A stretch of DNA of 64,000 nucleotides, taken from Telluria antibiotica. Its GTDB lineage: Bacteria > Pseudomonadota > Gammaproteobacteria > Burkholderiales > Burkholderiaceae_D. Position numbers and translations under genes: made by a program. The stretch is taken from the NCBI RefSeq assembly GCF_011682055.1, contig NZ_JAAQOM010000023.1, forward strand, positions 1-64,000, in the 5' to 3' direction. Below, piece after piece: positions 44,388-53,684 of the stretch. The notes under the pieces were generated by a model. It was not told the DNA's origin and made no database searches. It saw nothing but the letters and a program-made list of their open reading frames with translations. Each line of letters opens with the position of its first letter. Positions within the stretch are counted from its first letter, which is position 1.

Positions 44388-45865
44388 GGGCCGCCCGCTT
44401 TTTCATCCTGCTTCTCGCGCTGTGCGGCATCGCTCCCGCGTGGGCCGTACCGCAGGTGGTGCTCGTGCAGAACTCCGGCTGGATGGAGCCGTTTTATACC
44501 GACCCGCACTCGCCGTTCAAGCCGCTGGTGGCGGCGCTCGCGGGCGGCGTCGCGCAGCCGGGCGACGCGCTCGTGCTGGCGGCATTCAACCAGTCGCTGC
44601 CCGGTGCGCCGTCGCCGCGCGCGCTGCTGTCCGAGCAGGTGACCAATGCCACGCAAGCGCACGTGCAGGCCGCGCTGGCGGGGCTCGACACGGCGAGGAA
44701 ACCCGGCGGTGCGGCGCTGGCCGACACGGACCTGGGCGAGGCCGTGGAGACGACCATCAGCCGCGTGCTGGACGGGAAAGGCGGCCTTGTCTGGCTCGTG
44801 ACGAACAACCGCAACAGCCCGAACAACGACCAGGCGACGGCCCAGCGCAACCGCGAATTCTATGCGCTGATCCACAAGGGCGCCCGCATCACGAAGGCGC
44901 TCGCGTTCCCGCTGCGCATGCCGGTGCAGGGCCAGCACTACCGCGCGAACGGCCTGATGGTGTACGTGTTCGCCGTCGGCCAGGACGGCGCGCGCGCCCT
45001 CGACGCGCTGCTCGCGGCCGGACGCGTGCAGCGCGTGATCACGGAACCGCCCGCGCGCCTGAAACCGCTGGACCGCGACACCGTGCGCCTCGTGCCGCGC
45101 AAGGTCGAGGATGCGCCCGGCGTCGAGTTCTCGATGGATGCGGCGGGCCGGCTGCGCGCCGACGTCGCGCCCGACGCGCGCGCGCCCAGCGCCACGATCC
45201 GCTGGCAGCTGGAGAACACGATGTATCCGTACACGATCGCGGAGGCCGCGCTGTCCGCGCGCTCCGTGCTGGGTGGCGAGAACCGTCCGATCCAGCTGCG
45301 CACGGCCACCGTCACTGGGCTCGCGCCGGGCCGCGCGGAACCGCTCGTGTCGACCGTGCAACTCCCGGTCGCGCAACTGCCCGGCAAATGGTCGCTGGCG
45401 GCGCTGAAATCGGCGGGGTCCGCGTACGTGCTGCCGGGCCGCATCGAGCTGCACCTGCAAGGCCAGAAGCTGGAACTGTCGCAGGCGTTCCGCGCCCGGA
45501 TGGCGGCGCTGTTCCCGGGCGATCCGCTGCCGGACATCTTCACGCCCCCGGCCGACGTGCAGGCGTCGACGGCCGTGCTGCCCGTCGAGGTGCACGTGCA
45601 CTATGGTTCGGCGCCGCTCGTCGCACTGTTGGGCGGGGGCCTCGCGCTGCTGGCGGCGGGCGCCGGCGCCGCGTATGCGTACGGCCGGCCGCGCCGGGTG
45701 CAGCTCGTCGTGGAGGACGAACTGCGCACCGTGCACACGCGGGCCGGGGCCACGCAACCGATCTACGACAAGGCGGGCAACGAGGTCGCCCGCCTGAAGA
45801 CAACCATGTTCGGCCATCAGTTGCTCGACCTGCGCGAAGGTGCGCAGGTGCGGCTCGGCCGATGA
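44384..45865 (+). CDS. Membrane-anchored VWA-like protein with degenerate metal site
   Basis: The 493-residue protein starts with GTG overlapping the previous stop. It has a signal peptide (FFILLLALCGIAPAWA) and then VVLVQNSGWMEPFYTDP, which sits where a von Willebrand A domain has its DxSxS metal motif but with Q-N-S-G-W-M instead. DTDLGEAVETTISRVLDGK and LVWLVTNNRNSPNND complete a VWA-like pattern. Beta-sandwich sequence follows, then one membrane helix (about residues 411-435) and a cytoplasmic tail of about 60 residues. It would display the VWA domain in the periplasm and contact the cytoplasmic tubulin-like protein through the tail. VWA assignment is from pattern only. Confidence 0.7.
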   Translation: MRAARFFILLLALCGIAPAWAVPQVVLVQNSGWMEPFYTDPHSPFKPLVAALAGGVAQPGDALVLAAFNQSLPGAPSPRALLSEQVTNATQAHVQAALAGLDTARKPGGAALADTDLGEAVETTISRVLDGKGGLVWLVTNNRNSPNNDQATAQRNREFYALIHKGARITKALAFPLRMPVQGQHYRANGLMVYVFAVGQDGARALDALLAAGRVQRVITEPPARLKPLDRDTVRLVPRKVEDAPGVEFSMDAAGRLRADVAPDARAPSATIRWQLENTMYPYTIAEAALSARSVLGGENRPIQLRTATVTGLAPGRAEPLVSTVQLPVAQLPGKWSLAALKSAGSAYVLPGRIELHLQGQKLELSQAFRARMAALFPGDPLPDIFTPPADVQASTAVLPVEVHVHYGSAPLVALLGGGLALLAAGAGAAYAYGRPRRVQLVVEDELRTVHTRAGATQPIYDKAGNEVARLKTTMFGHQLLDLREGAQVRLGR

Positions 45866-46374
45866 ACCCACCAGGAACCGCGACCATGCAGAACGCCCAG
45901 ACCAAACCGAACCCGCCGGCGCCCGACACCGTCGGGACGTCCACCGACCCTGGCTTCAAGCTGCCCGGCCAGGATGCGGCGACGCCGCACGACAGCCTGC
46001 CGAAGACGACGCCGGACACGGCGACGCAACCCGTCGAGATCGCACCGGGCGGCGCCACCAACACGACCGCGGCGCCGCTGCGCGACACGGCGGGGCGCGA
46101 CATGGCGATCGGCGCCGTCGTCTTCGCCGTGCTGCTCGTGATTTACTTTTTCGTGCGGAACGCGTACGTGCACCACCTCGTCGTCAAGCGCGTGGCGCCG
46201 TCGTCCGCGGGCAGCGCCGGCTGGCTGCTGTTCGTCGGCATGGGCTTCCTGTCGGCCGTCGTCGTGCTGGCCATCGTCAACGCGAGCCGCTACCTGACGC
46301 CCGCGATCACCGGACCGCTGGTCGTCGTGGGCGTCGTCACGCTCGTCGCCGCGTTCTTCGTCGGCCGCCGCTGA
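45862..46374 (+). CDS. Three-helix membrane protein of the tubulin-like operon
   Basis: The 170-residue protein has a Pro/Thr/Asp-rich cytoplasmic N-terminus (about 80 residues) and three hydrophobic segments (about 83-101, 115-138 and 148-167), ending in GRR. The start overlaps the stop of the VWA-like gene (ATGA). A second ATG at 45886 is possible. I recognise no family. The small size and position suggest a membrane scaffold or anchor for the neighbouring tubulin-like and VWA-like proteins. Confidence 0.7.
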   Translation: MNPPGTATMQNAQTKPNPPAPDTVGTSTDPGFKLPGQDAATPHDSLPKTTPDTATQPVEIAPGGATNTTAAPLRDTAGRDMAIGAVVFAVLLVIYFFVRNAYVHHLVVKRVAPSSAGSAGWLLFVGMGFLSAVVVLAIVNASRYLTPAITGPLVVVGVVTLVAAFFVGRR

Positions 46375-46391
46375 ATTTCAAAGAGACCACC

Positions 46392-49300
46392 ATGGCAGAT
46401 TTTCCCGATCCCGCATCGCTCGGCAATAAAGCGGAGCTCAAAGTCGATTTGCGTCCGACGCTGTTCATCGGCGCCGGCGGCACCGGCATGGAAGTCATGA
46501 TGCGCATCCGCCGCCGCATCCTCGCGGCCGTGTGGAACCGCCGGCATCCGACCCGCGTCGACTCCATCGCCGACTTCCCCGTCGCGCGCTTCCTCCATTT
46601 CGACCTCGATGCGAACGCCGTCATCGACGAGGGCAAGTCGCAGCGCACGGACCCGTGGTTCGAGCTGGTCAAACTCTCCGACGAGGAACGCCTCGTCGAA
46701 CCGCTCGACCTGCCGCAATACCACGAGTCGGACGACAGCCTCGCACGCTTCCCGCTGATCGAGAACTGGATGCCGCTGCGGCCGAAGAAACTGCGCTCGC
46801 TGGGCATCGACCCGTCGAAGGGCGCGGGCCAGATCCGTGCGCTGGCGCGCTTGTACCTGTTCGACAAATACCCGAAGCTGCGCGGCCGCATCAAGGGCGC
46901 GCTGAACTTCTTGAGCAGTAATGCCGGCATCGAGCGCAAGGAGAATTACCAGCGCCTCGGGCTGCAGGTCGACACGTCGAAATTCCGCATCGTCGTCATT
47001 GCGTCGAACGCGGGCGGCACGGGCGCGGGCAGCGCCATCGACCTCGGATGGATCGCCAAGGCCGTCGCGCGCCAGGAAGTGTCGGACAGCCAGGTCGACC
47101 TCGTGATGTTCCTGCCGTCCGGCTACGCGAAGGCGAACAAGGAACGCACGGAAGCGAACGCGTACGCCACGTTGATGGAACTGGAGACGAGCATGCGCGA
47201 CATGAACGCGCGCGTGCAGTGGATGGAGCCGGACAGCATCGTCGGCCGCGGCACCCCGTTCGACGACGTGTATTTCGTCGACACGGCGAACCTCGCGAAC
47301 AAGGCCACGCAGGACGTGAAGGACGTGTACCAGATGGTGGCGGACACGCTGTTCGAGGATTTCGCGTCGGCCGATTTCGCCAACCGCAAGCGCTCCGTCG
47401 CCGTCAACCAGCAGCAGCACAAGCTGGGGCCGTACAACCCGCGCGTGCCGGAGCAGCGCTTCGGCGACATGCGCCTGTCGTACTCGAAGGTCTATTCCGC
47501 GTTCGGCCAGGCCGTGCTCGACACGCAGCAAAGCCTGCGCGAAGACATCCGCGCGTACGAACTGGCGGCGCTGATGGTGAAGGCGTTCTTCGGCCTCGTC
47601 GCGGCCGACGGCACGGCCGCGCGGCGCGCGGCGGACCAGGAACGGGATGCGTTCATGCGCGAGCAGATGGGCATGGCCGAGCACCCGTTCGCGGAATTCC
47701 CCGATTTCAAGAAGGGCACCGTCGACGTCACGCCGTTCCCCGAATATGCGCTGACGGACATGCTCCTGCTCGACAAGGACCAGCGCTCGCTGCTGGAACG
47801 GGTCGAAAGCAAGGTGCAGCTGGAGATGGACCGCATCATGGCCTCGTACGATCTCAAGCTGTGGCGCGAGAAGGTCGTCGAGCTGTTGCCGCACCTGGAG
47901 CGCGACGCGATCCGCGAGGCCGGCGCCACGGCGGAGACGAGCGAGGACCGCATCAAGCGGCATACGGGCGAACTGCTCGCGCAACTGCGGCTGAACGTGC
48001 GCGGCCGGCTGTACATGCTGCTGGACGACCGCAAGCAGGGCGGCCTCGAATTCGTGCTGTCCTTGCTGGAGCAGGTGAAGGCGCGCCTCGCGCAGCGCGA
48101 CCTGGCGAACGTGCAGCGCAACGGCAAGCGCTATCGCGACGTGCGCGACGCGCTGCGCACGCGCCAGGTCGAGGAATCGCTGAACAACCTCACGCAGGCC
48201 GCGGGCCGCCTGTTCGGCAAGGATGCGCAGGCGCGCGAGATCATGAACCACCTGAAGCGCGACATCGCGGACTACCTGCGCTTCCACCTGCTCGCCGTCG
48301 CGGCGGGGCAGGCCGTCGAGGTGATGCACAGCCTGTCCGCGTGGCTGGGCGAACCGCAGGCGCCGGACGAACATGGGCAAGTGCGCTGGAGCGGCGTCGC
48401 CGGCGAATTCCAGGAAGGACGGCGCAACGTGGGCGCGATGCTCGCGGCCGTCGACCAGCGCATCGGCCAGCTCCGCGCCGACGCGCGCCAGGAACACGCC
48501 ACCTACATCAAACTCGCGAGCGACGTCTTGCCGGAACCCGTGCGGCTGACGGGCGACGTGAGCGCATGGAGCGAAGAGGTGCTGCTGGAATTCGGCGGTT
48601 CCGCGCGGCTGTTCCCGCAGCTGGGCGACGAGCGCATGCGGTCCGACCTGCTGCTGAAACTGTTCCGGCGCGCGCAACTGCAGCTGTCCGGCGAACAGGC
48701 CGTGGCCGAGCTGCCCGATCCGCTCGTGGAGCGCCTCGGTGCGTTGTCGCCGCAGGAACGGCATCGCATTTTTTCGGAATGGATCAAGAGCGCCATGCCG
48801 TGGATTAACGCGCGCTTCTCGGCCGAGTTCACGCCCAGCGCCGACCAGTTCAAGTGCTTCATCGGCGTCGGTGACCCGGCCGCGTGGCGCAAGCTGGAGC
48901 CGGAAATCCGCGCCGCGGTGCCCACCGGGTTCTTCCACGGCGACCTCGTGTCCGTCGTGAACACGGGCGTGCCGGGACGCGCCGTCTGCTACATCGAACT
49001 GTCCGGCTATCCGATGACGATCTTGCGCGGCCTGCCCACGTGGCGCGCCAGCTACCAGATCGAGAACCCGAAGATCCCCACGCACCTGCACTTCGATTCG
49101 ACCAGGTTCCGCCATCCGATCTCGCCATCGATGGACGAACTCAATCGCCTCGCCGACGACTACGAATTCTTCCTCGCCGCCATCGCGCTCGGCGTCCTGC
49201 GCCGCAAGCAGGACGCGGGCGACCGCGAGGCCGCGTTCCAGCCGCGCGGGCAGTACCTGTTCGAGGTCGAGCCGGGGTCGGGCGAGTGGCTCCAGATCGG

Positions 49301-50114
49301 CAACGAATACGCGATCCGCTCGAACGGCCTGCCGCCTTACTACCGCGAGCAGGTGATCGCCGCGACGCGCCAGCGCCTGGCCGCGATGGGCCCGCACCAG
49401 CTGGCGCTGCTGGCCGCGCTGATGCGCCACTATCAGCTGCGCGTCTACGAGCCGAAGCTGGAAGTGGACGAGACGGGCGCGCAGCTGCCATCGCCGTCAC
49501 TCCCCTACATCACGGCGCGCCGGCTGTACGACCAGTGGATGCGGCGGGCGGTGGCGATCGATCCGCAGCTGTCGCCGGCGCAGGTCGAGGCGGCGCTGGC
49601 GCAGATGGACACGTGGACGGAGACCGTGCCCGATTCCGCCTCCGATGCCTACGCGTGGGAAGTGGAGCGGCCGGCCGACAAGCGCGTGATCCGGCCGGAA
49701 TTCCTGTCCGCCGACGCGCGCGCCGCGCAGGCGCTGGAACGCCGGGCCGCGGCGGCCGTGCTGCCGTCCGCGCAGTACGCGCCGGCGGAACCCACCGTCG
49801 TCGCGCCGACACCGGGCGCGCCCGAAGGCGTCGCCGCGCCGAGCCTCGGGCCGGCCGCGTACGTCGTCGGTGCGACGTCGATCCCGGCGCGCTACAAGCT
49901 GTTCGTGGGCGGCGCCCAGCGCGGGCCGTTCGCGCTCGAGGAAGTCGTGCAGCAGCTCACGCGCGGCGAGATCGATGCGGGCACGCGCATCTGGAACATG
50001 CAGTGGAATCCGCGCACGGACAAGTGGAAGACGGTCGGCGACATCCCGGAGGTGATGGCGGGGATCGAGACCGCGATCCCCGATCCGGACGACGACATTC
50101 CGGACCCGGAATAA
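46392..50114 (+). CDS. Tubulin/FtsZ-like protein (Tubulin_2 type) with C-terminal GYF_2-like domain
   Basis: The 1,240-residue protein has an N-terminal tubulin-superfamily GTPase-like domain. FIGAGGTGMEVM (residues about 25-36) is the first nucleotide loop, and VVIASNAGGTGAGSAIDLGW (201-220) matches the GGGTGTG glycine loop of FtsZ/tubulin, with a hydrophobic strand before it. The pattern agrees with the Pfam family called Tubulin_2. A long, mostly helical middle follows (about 350-1100). The last 75 residues (ARYKLFVGGAQRGPFALEEV, then TRIWNMQWNPRTDKWKTVGDI) form a GYF_2-like fold, a peptide-binding module. It is preceded by GAGACCACC and lies 17 bp after the membrane protein gene. It probably polymerises or binds GTP at the membrane. 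Confidence 0.82.
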   Translation: MADFPDPASLGNKAELKVDLRPTLFIGAGGTGMEVMMRIRRRILAAVWNRRHPTRVDSIADFPVARFLHFDLDANAVIDEGKSQRTDPWFELVKLSDEERLVEPLDLPQYHESDDSLARFPLIENWMPLRPKKLRSLGIDPSKGAGQIRALARLYLFDKYPKLRGRIKGALNFLSSNAGIERKENYQRLGLQVDTSKFRIVVIASNAGGTGAGSAIDLGWIAKAVARQEVSDSQVDLVMFLPSGYAKANKERTEANAYATLMELETSMRDMNARVQWMEPDSIVGRGTPFDDVYFVDTANLANKATQDVKDVYQMVADTLFEDFASADFANRKRSVAVNQQQHKLGPYNPRVPEQRFGDMRLSYSKVYSAFGQAVLDTQQSLREDIRAYELAALMVKAFFGLVAADGTAARRAADQERDAFMREQMGMAEHPFAEFPDFKKGTVDVTPFPEYALTDMLLLDKDQRSLLERVESKVQLEMDRIMASYDLKLWREKVVELLPHLERDAIREAGATAETSEDRIKRHTGELLAQLRLNVRGRLYMLLDDRKQGGLEFVLSLLEQVKARLAQRDLANVQRNGKRYRDVRDALRTRQVEESLNNLTQAAGRLFGKDAQAREIMNHLKRDIADYLRFHLLAVAAGQAVEVMHSLSAWLGEPQAPDEHGQVRWSGVAGEFQEGRRNVGAMLAAVDQRIGQLRADARQEHATYIKLASDVLPEPVRLTGDVSAWSEEVLLEFGGSARLFPQLGDERMRSDLLLKLFRRAQLQLSGEQAVAELPDPLVERLGALSPQERHRIFSEWIKSAMPWINARFSAEFTPSADQFKCFIGVGDPAAWRKLEPEIRAAVPTGFFHGDLVSVVNTGVPGRAVCYIELSGYPMTILRGLPTWRASYQIENPKIPTHLHFDSTRFRHPISPSMDELNRLADDYEFFLAAIALGVLRRKQDAGDREAAFQPRGQYLFEVEPGSGEWLQIGNEYAIRSNGLPPYYREQVIAATRQRLAAMGPHQLALLAALMRHYQLRVYEPKLEVDETGAQLPSPSLPYITARRLYDQWMRRAVAIDPQLSPAQVEAALAQMDTWTETVPDSASDAYAWEVERPADKRVIRPEFLSADARAAQALERRAAAAVLPSAQYAPAEPTVVAPTPGAPEGVAAPSLGPAAYVVGATSIPARYKLFVGGAQRGPFALEEVVQQLTRGEIDAGTRIWNMQWNPRTDKWKTVGDIPEVMAGIETAIPDPDDDIPDPE

Positions 50115-50123
50115 GGACGCGCC

Positions 50124-51194
50124 GTGCAGGACGAAGCGATCTACCGCTGCATCAACGCCGCCTGCGCGCGCGGCATGCCGCGCCGCGTGAATTACTGCCC
50201 GTACTGCGGCACGGTGCAGGCTGACGGCGCGCCGCCGCCGTCACGGGAGGATGGGCGGCGCGCGGCCGTCGTCGCCGGCGCGGAGGCTGCCGCGGCGCTG
50301 TCCGGCTGGTCCGATGCGCCCGGCACCGGCGAGGACGACGCGCAGACGCCCGCGGTCGCTGCAGGCGCCCCCGCGACGGCGTCCGGCACGTCGGCGTCTG
50401 CCACGTCGGCGTCCGCCGCGGCGTCGGCGAAGTCCGCCGGCCCCGCCACGCCCACGCCATCCGCGACCACGTTCGGCCACAGCGGCCGCCCCGTCGACCC
50501 GGCAGGCAGCGAGCCCGCACGCGGCCGCGGCATCCCGTGGCCGCCGTCGCCCGCGCCGGCCGCCCGGCCGGCGGGCCGCCAGCCGATCCGGCTGCGCTGG
50601 TGGATCATCGCGCTGGCCGTGCTGTGGGGGGTGTGGTTGTTGGCAAAACCGTCGGCGCACAAGATCGACCAGCGCATCGACGCGGCCATCGGGCAGGCCC
50701 AGTCCTGCCAGGGCAAACAGGCGCAGGACGAGCTGATCGCGCTGCGCAAGAGCCGCGCCACGCCGGAGCAGCTGGAACGGCTGCAGCGCGCGCTCAACGA
50801 CGCCTCTAGCGCATGCACGCGCAAGCGCCAGCGCGCAAGCGCGTGGAGCGAGGCGCGCGGCGCCGTCGAATCCGCGCTGGCCGCGGGCAACGCGGAGCGG
50901 GCGCGCGCTCGCCTGCAGGCGTTCACGAAGCGCTGGGGCGAGGACGACGACACGCGCGCGCTGAAGGCTAGAGTCGATGCCGCGCGCGGCGACCATCCGC
51001 TGGCCGCGCCGTCCCCAGGCGGCGACGCGCCGTCGGCGCGCAACCTCGTCCGGGAAGCGCGGGCGGATATGGCGCGCGGCGATTACGGCGCCGCGCGCGA
51101 CAAGATGGACTTGTGCCTCACGATGGTCGACCCCGCGGACCGCGACTGCGCCGCATTGAAGCGCGACGCCGAGCGCGCGGCCGGCGGGCAATAA
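50124..51194 (+). CDS. Zinc-ribbon single-pass membrane protein, last gene of the tubulin-like operon
   Basis: The 356-residue protein starts with GTG at 50124, nine bp after the previous stop and preceded by AAGGACGCGCC. A four-cysteine ribbon, C9, C14, C25 and C28 (ending NYCPYCGTVQ), is followed by an Ala/Ser/Thr/Pro-rich disordered stretch (about 30-150). One membrane helix (about 157-176, LRWWIIALAVLWGVWLLA) then leads to a helical, probably periplasmic domain with three C residues and TPR-like Ala/Arg-rich helices. The zinc ribbon on the cytoplasmic side would face the tubulin-like protein. It ends 6 bp before the convergent flavoprotein gene. No family recognised. Confidence 0.75.
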   Translation: MQDEAIYRCINAACARGMPRRVNYCPYCGTVQADGAPPPSREDGRRAAVVAGAEAAAALSGWSDAPGTGEDDAQTPAVAAGAPATASGTSASATSASAAASAKSAGPATPTPSATTFGHSGRPVDPAGSEPARGRGIPWPPSPAPAARPAGRQPIRLRWWIIALAVLWGVWLLAKPSAHKIDQRIDAAIGQAQSCQGKQAQDELIALRKSRATPEQLERLQRALNDASSACTRKRQRASAWSEARGAVESALAAGNAERARARLQAFTKRWGEDDDTRALKARVDAARGDHPLAAPSPGGDAPSARNLVREARADMARGDYGAARDKMDLCLTMVDPADRDCAALKRDAERAAGGQ

Positions 51195-51200
51195 GGGCCG

Positions 51201-53003
51201 TCACGTCGCCAGCTGCGTGAAGCCGTCGTCGCTCCACCCTTCGCTGCCCACGCCGTGGCGTACGAAGAACAGCCCTTGCGGATCGTACTTCTCCTTGATG
51301 CGCGCGAGGCGCGGGTAGTTGGCGCCCCAGAACGCCGTCTGCCAATCGTCCAGGAAGTAATCGCTTTCCGATACATAGGAACCGGCGCCCGGCGCCACGG
51401 CCAGCAGCGCATCCATCGCACGGCCGATCGCCTGCGCGCGGGCGCGGCCGCGCGGCGCGTCGACGGCGCCGCCCGGCATGCCAGGGAAGTGCGGCCCGTC
51501 GCCGCCCGCGATGATCGCCAGCGCAAAGGCGTCGAGCACGGCGGGATTCGTCGCCGTATCGCGCGCGGCGTCGATCTCGGCGGCCGGCGCCCCCGCCAAG
51601 CCCTTGTTGAAGTGCAGGCCCACGCTCCAGTGCCGGCTGGCGCGGAACAGCGCGTCGGCGAAGCTGGCCTGGCGCGATGCGTCGAGCAGCGTCGCCGGCA
51701 GCCAGGCGGACTTGTAGCCGTGGATGAACCAGCCTTCCTGTTCCGTGTCGCCCTTCCAGATCACGTGGTGCGCGGGCGCGCCCGGACGCGGGTCGGCGAC
51801 CATGAAGCCGGGCGCGTGCTCGCGGAAGAACGCGGCGTCCCACAGGTGCCGCGCGGGCAGGGCGAGCACCTTGAACGGCCTCTCGAACGTGTAGTCGGGG
51901 GCCGCGTCCAGCCAGGCCAGCAGCGGTGCCCACGTGCGCGCGGCGCCGGCCTCGTCGAGGTCCTGGAACACCATCGAGACGTCGACGGTGTTGTCGCCGT
52001 GGAGGGAAATCTGTTCTCCCCAGTGCGGATTGAACAGGTTCTTCGCATAGAAGTCGACGAGCTTGCCGAGCAGCGCGCGGAACGCGTTATCGCCGGCCGC
52101 CCGTATCTTGCAGAAGACGCCGCCGAACGTGGCCGGCAGGTCGCGCGTGCGCAGCGTGAGCCGCGTGACGATGCCGACGCTGCCGCCACCGCCGCCTTTC
52201 AGGGCCCAGAACAGGTCCGGGTTCGTGCACGCGTTGGCGATGCGGACCTGGCCGTCGGCCGTCACGACTTCCGCCTCCAGCAGGCCGGCGGCCGCGGTGC
52301 CGTAGCGCTTCGAAAAACTGCCGAAGCCGCCGCTCTGCACGAGTCCCGCCACGCCGACGGTCGTGCAGCCGCCGCCCTGCACGTAGCGGCCGGCGCGCGT
52401 CGTCACCGCGTCGTAGGCGTCGATCCACATGGCGCCCGCGCCCAGCGTGACGGCCGGCTGCGGCGCGGCGCCGCAGTTGTGCGCGACGAACGCGGGGTCC
52501 ACGCGCACGTCGTTCATGTGCCGCGTCCAGACGAGCAGCGAATCGGGCGCATCCGACGTGCCCTGGTAGCTGTGGCCGCCGCCCTTGACGACGAGGCGCA
52601 GGTCGTGGGCGCGCGCGAAATCGACGGCGGCGACGACGTCCGCCGTCGTGCGCGCGGCGACGGCGTAGGCGCTGGGCTGCGACGACCAGGCGTCGAGCCA
52701 GCCGCTCGTGTGCGTGAAGTTCGGCTGGTCGCCCACGTCGAATCCGTTCTTCAGGCGGGCGAGCGCGGTGGCGCAGGCGGGGGTATCCGCGCCGGCGGCG
52801 CAGCCGGCGAACGGCGCGTCGAGCTTGACGAGGCGGCCGCCCACGTCGGTCTTCAGCTTGTCCCACGCGGCGGCCGACGGCCAGCCGGGGTCGCCCGGGC
52901 GCACGCGTGCGCGCCGTGCGGGCGCGGCCCACGCGAGGTTCGCCGGATGGGCAAGGGCGAATGGCAGCGCCGTCGCCGCCTTCAAAAGGAATCGTCGTTT
53001 CAT
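51201..53003 (-). CDS. BBE-type FAD-linked oxidoreductase, exported
   Basis: The 600-residue protein starts at ATG 53003 after GGAGATGCG and has a twin-arginine-like leader (MKRRFLLKAATALPFALA). The FAD-binding (PCMH) domain has H144 in VVKGGGHSYQGTSDAPDSLL and C213 in QGGGCTTVGVAGL, the two residues that link FAD in bicovalent berberine-bridge-type enzymes. The C-terminus (YDPQGLFFVRHGVG) is the BBE end. The family oxidises sugars, alkaloids or other alcohols with O2. The substrate is unknown. It is convergent with the tubulin-like operon, and the PACE gene lies upstream on the same strand. Confidence 0.9.
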   Translation of the reverse strand: MKRRFLLKAATALPFALAHPANLAWAAPARRARVRPGDPGWPSAAAWDKLKTDVGGRLVKLDAPFAGCAAGADTPACATALARLKNGFDVGDQPNFTHTSGWLDAWSSQPSAYAVAARTTADVVAAVDFARAHDLRLVVKGGGHSYQGTSDAPDSLLVWTRHMNDVRVDPAFVAHNCGAAPQPAVTLGAGAMWIDAYDAVTTRAGRYVQGGGCTTVGVAGLVQSGGFGSFSKRYGTAAAGLLEAEVVTADGQVRIANACTNPDLFWALKGGGGGSVGIVTRLTLRTRDLPATFGGVFCKIRAAGDNAFRALLGKLVDFYAKNLFNPHWGEQISLHGDNTVDVSMVFQDLDEAGAARTWAPLLAWLDAAPDYTFERPFKVLALPARHLWDAAFFREHAPGFMVADPRPGAPAHHVIWKGDTEQEGWFIHGYKSAWLPATLLDASRQASFADALFRASRHWSVGLHFNKGLAGAPAAEIDAARDTATNPAVLDAFALAIIAGGDGPHFPGMPGGAVDAPRGRARAQAIGRAMDALLAVAPGAGSYVSESDYFLDDWQTAFWGANYPRLARIKEKYDPQGLFFVRHGVGSEGWSDDGFTQLAT

Positions 53004-53122
53004 CGCATCTCCGAAAGGTCGTCGCATCGTTCGTGCGGCCGTCGTCGATGCACTGTGCCGGACCGCGCCGCCCCGTGCCAGTGGAATGTGGCGAACCGGG
53101 AGGCGGGTGGGGCGAACCGGAC

Positions 53123-53560
53123 TTAGGCCGCGCCGGGCTTGCCCAGCGCCGCCTTCGGGAGGCCGAACACGAGGTCGAACGCCCAGTTGAACGCGAAGCT
53201 GTACAGCATGAAGAACACGACGAGGCCGACGTCGAGCAGGAAGGCGTCGAGCAGCGACGTGCCGAGTGCCCACGCGAACATCGGCACGATGGCGAGCACG
53301 AGGCCGCCCTCGAAGCCGATGGCGTGGACGACGCGGCGCAGCACGCTGCGGCCGCGCCTGCCCTGGCGCGCTTCCCACGCTTCGAACAACGTGTTGTAGA
53401 CGACGTTCCAGATGACGGCGGTGATCGACGCGAGGACGGAGGCGAGGCCGGCGGCGCCCGTGTCGTGGCCGCCGACGCCGGCGAGGCCCGCCGTCGTGCA
53501 CGCGATGGCGATGGCTTCGTACAGTGCGACGTAGACGATCTTGCGTCGGATGCCTTGCAT
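53123..53560 (-). CDS. PACE family efflux transporter (AceI-like)
   Basis: The 145-residue protein matches the usual length of AceI-type PACE transporters. It has the duplicated pair of helices with conserved E15 in IVYVALYEAIAIA and WNVVYNTLFEAWEAR, and FNWAFDLVFGLPKAALG in the second half. PACE proteins export chlorhexidine-like biocides and short polyamines by proton exchange; E15 is the key acidic residue. The start at 53560 (MQGIRRKIVYVALYE) gives the family length; the long upstream frame was rejected. Confidence 0.88.
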   Translation of the reverse strand: MQGIRRKIVYVALYEAIAIACTTAGLAGVGGHDTGAAGLASVLASITAVIWNVVYNTLFEAWEARQGRRGRSVLRRVVHAIGFEGGLVLAIVPMFAWALGTSLLDAFLLDVGLVVFFMLYSFAFNWAFDLVFGLPKAALGKPGAA

Positions 53561-53684
53561 GTGCTGCTCTTTGCGAAATTCCTGATCAGGCAAGGATAAC
53601 CCGGAAGCGGCGCCGACGTGCGCGCCGTCACCCGGCGCCCAGGTGTATATTCGGCAACAAAAGCGACGACAAGGAGGACGCGGC

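Noticed and set aside
46290..49430. 1,046-residue minus-strand frame opposite the tubulin-like gene
   Set aside because: Antisense shadow with Arg/His/Val bias and no recognisable motif.
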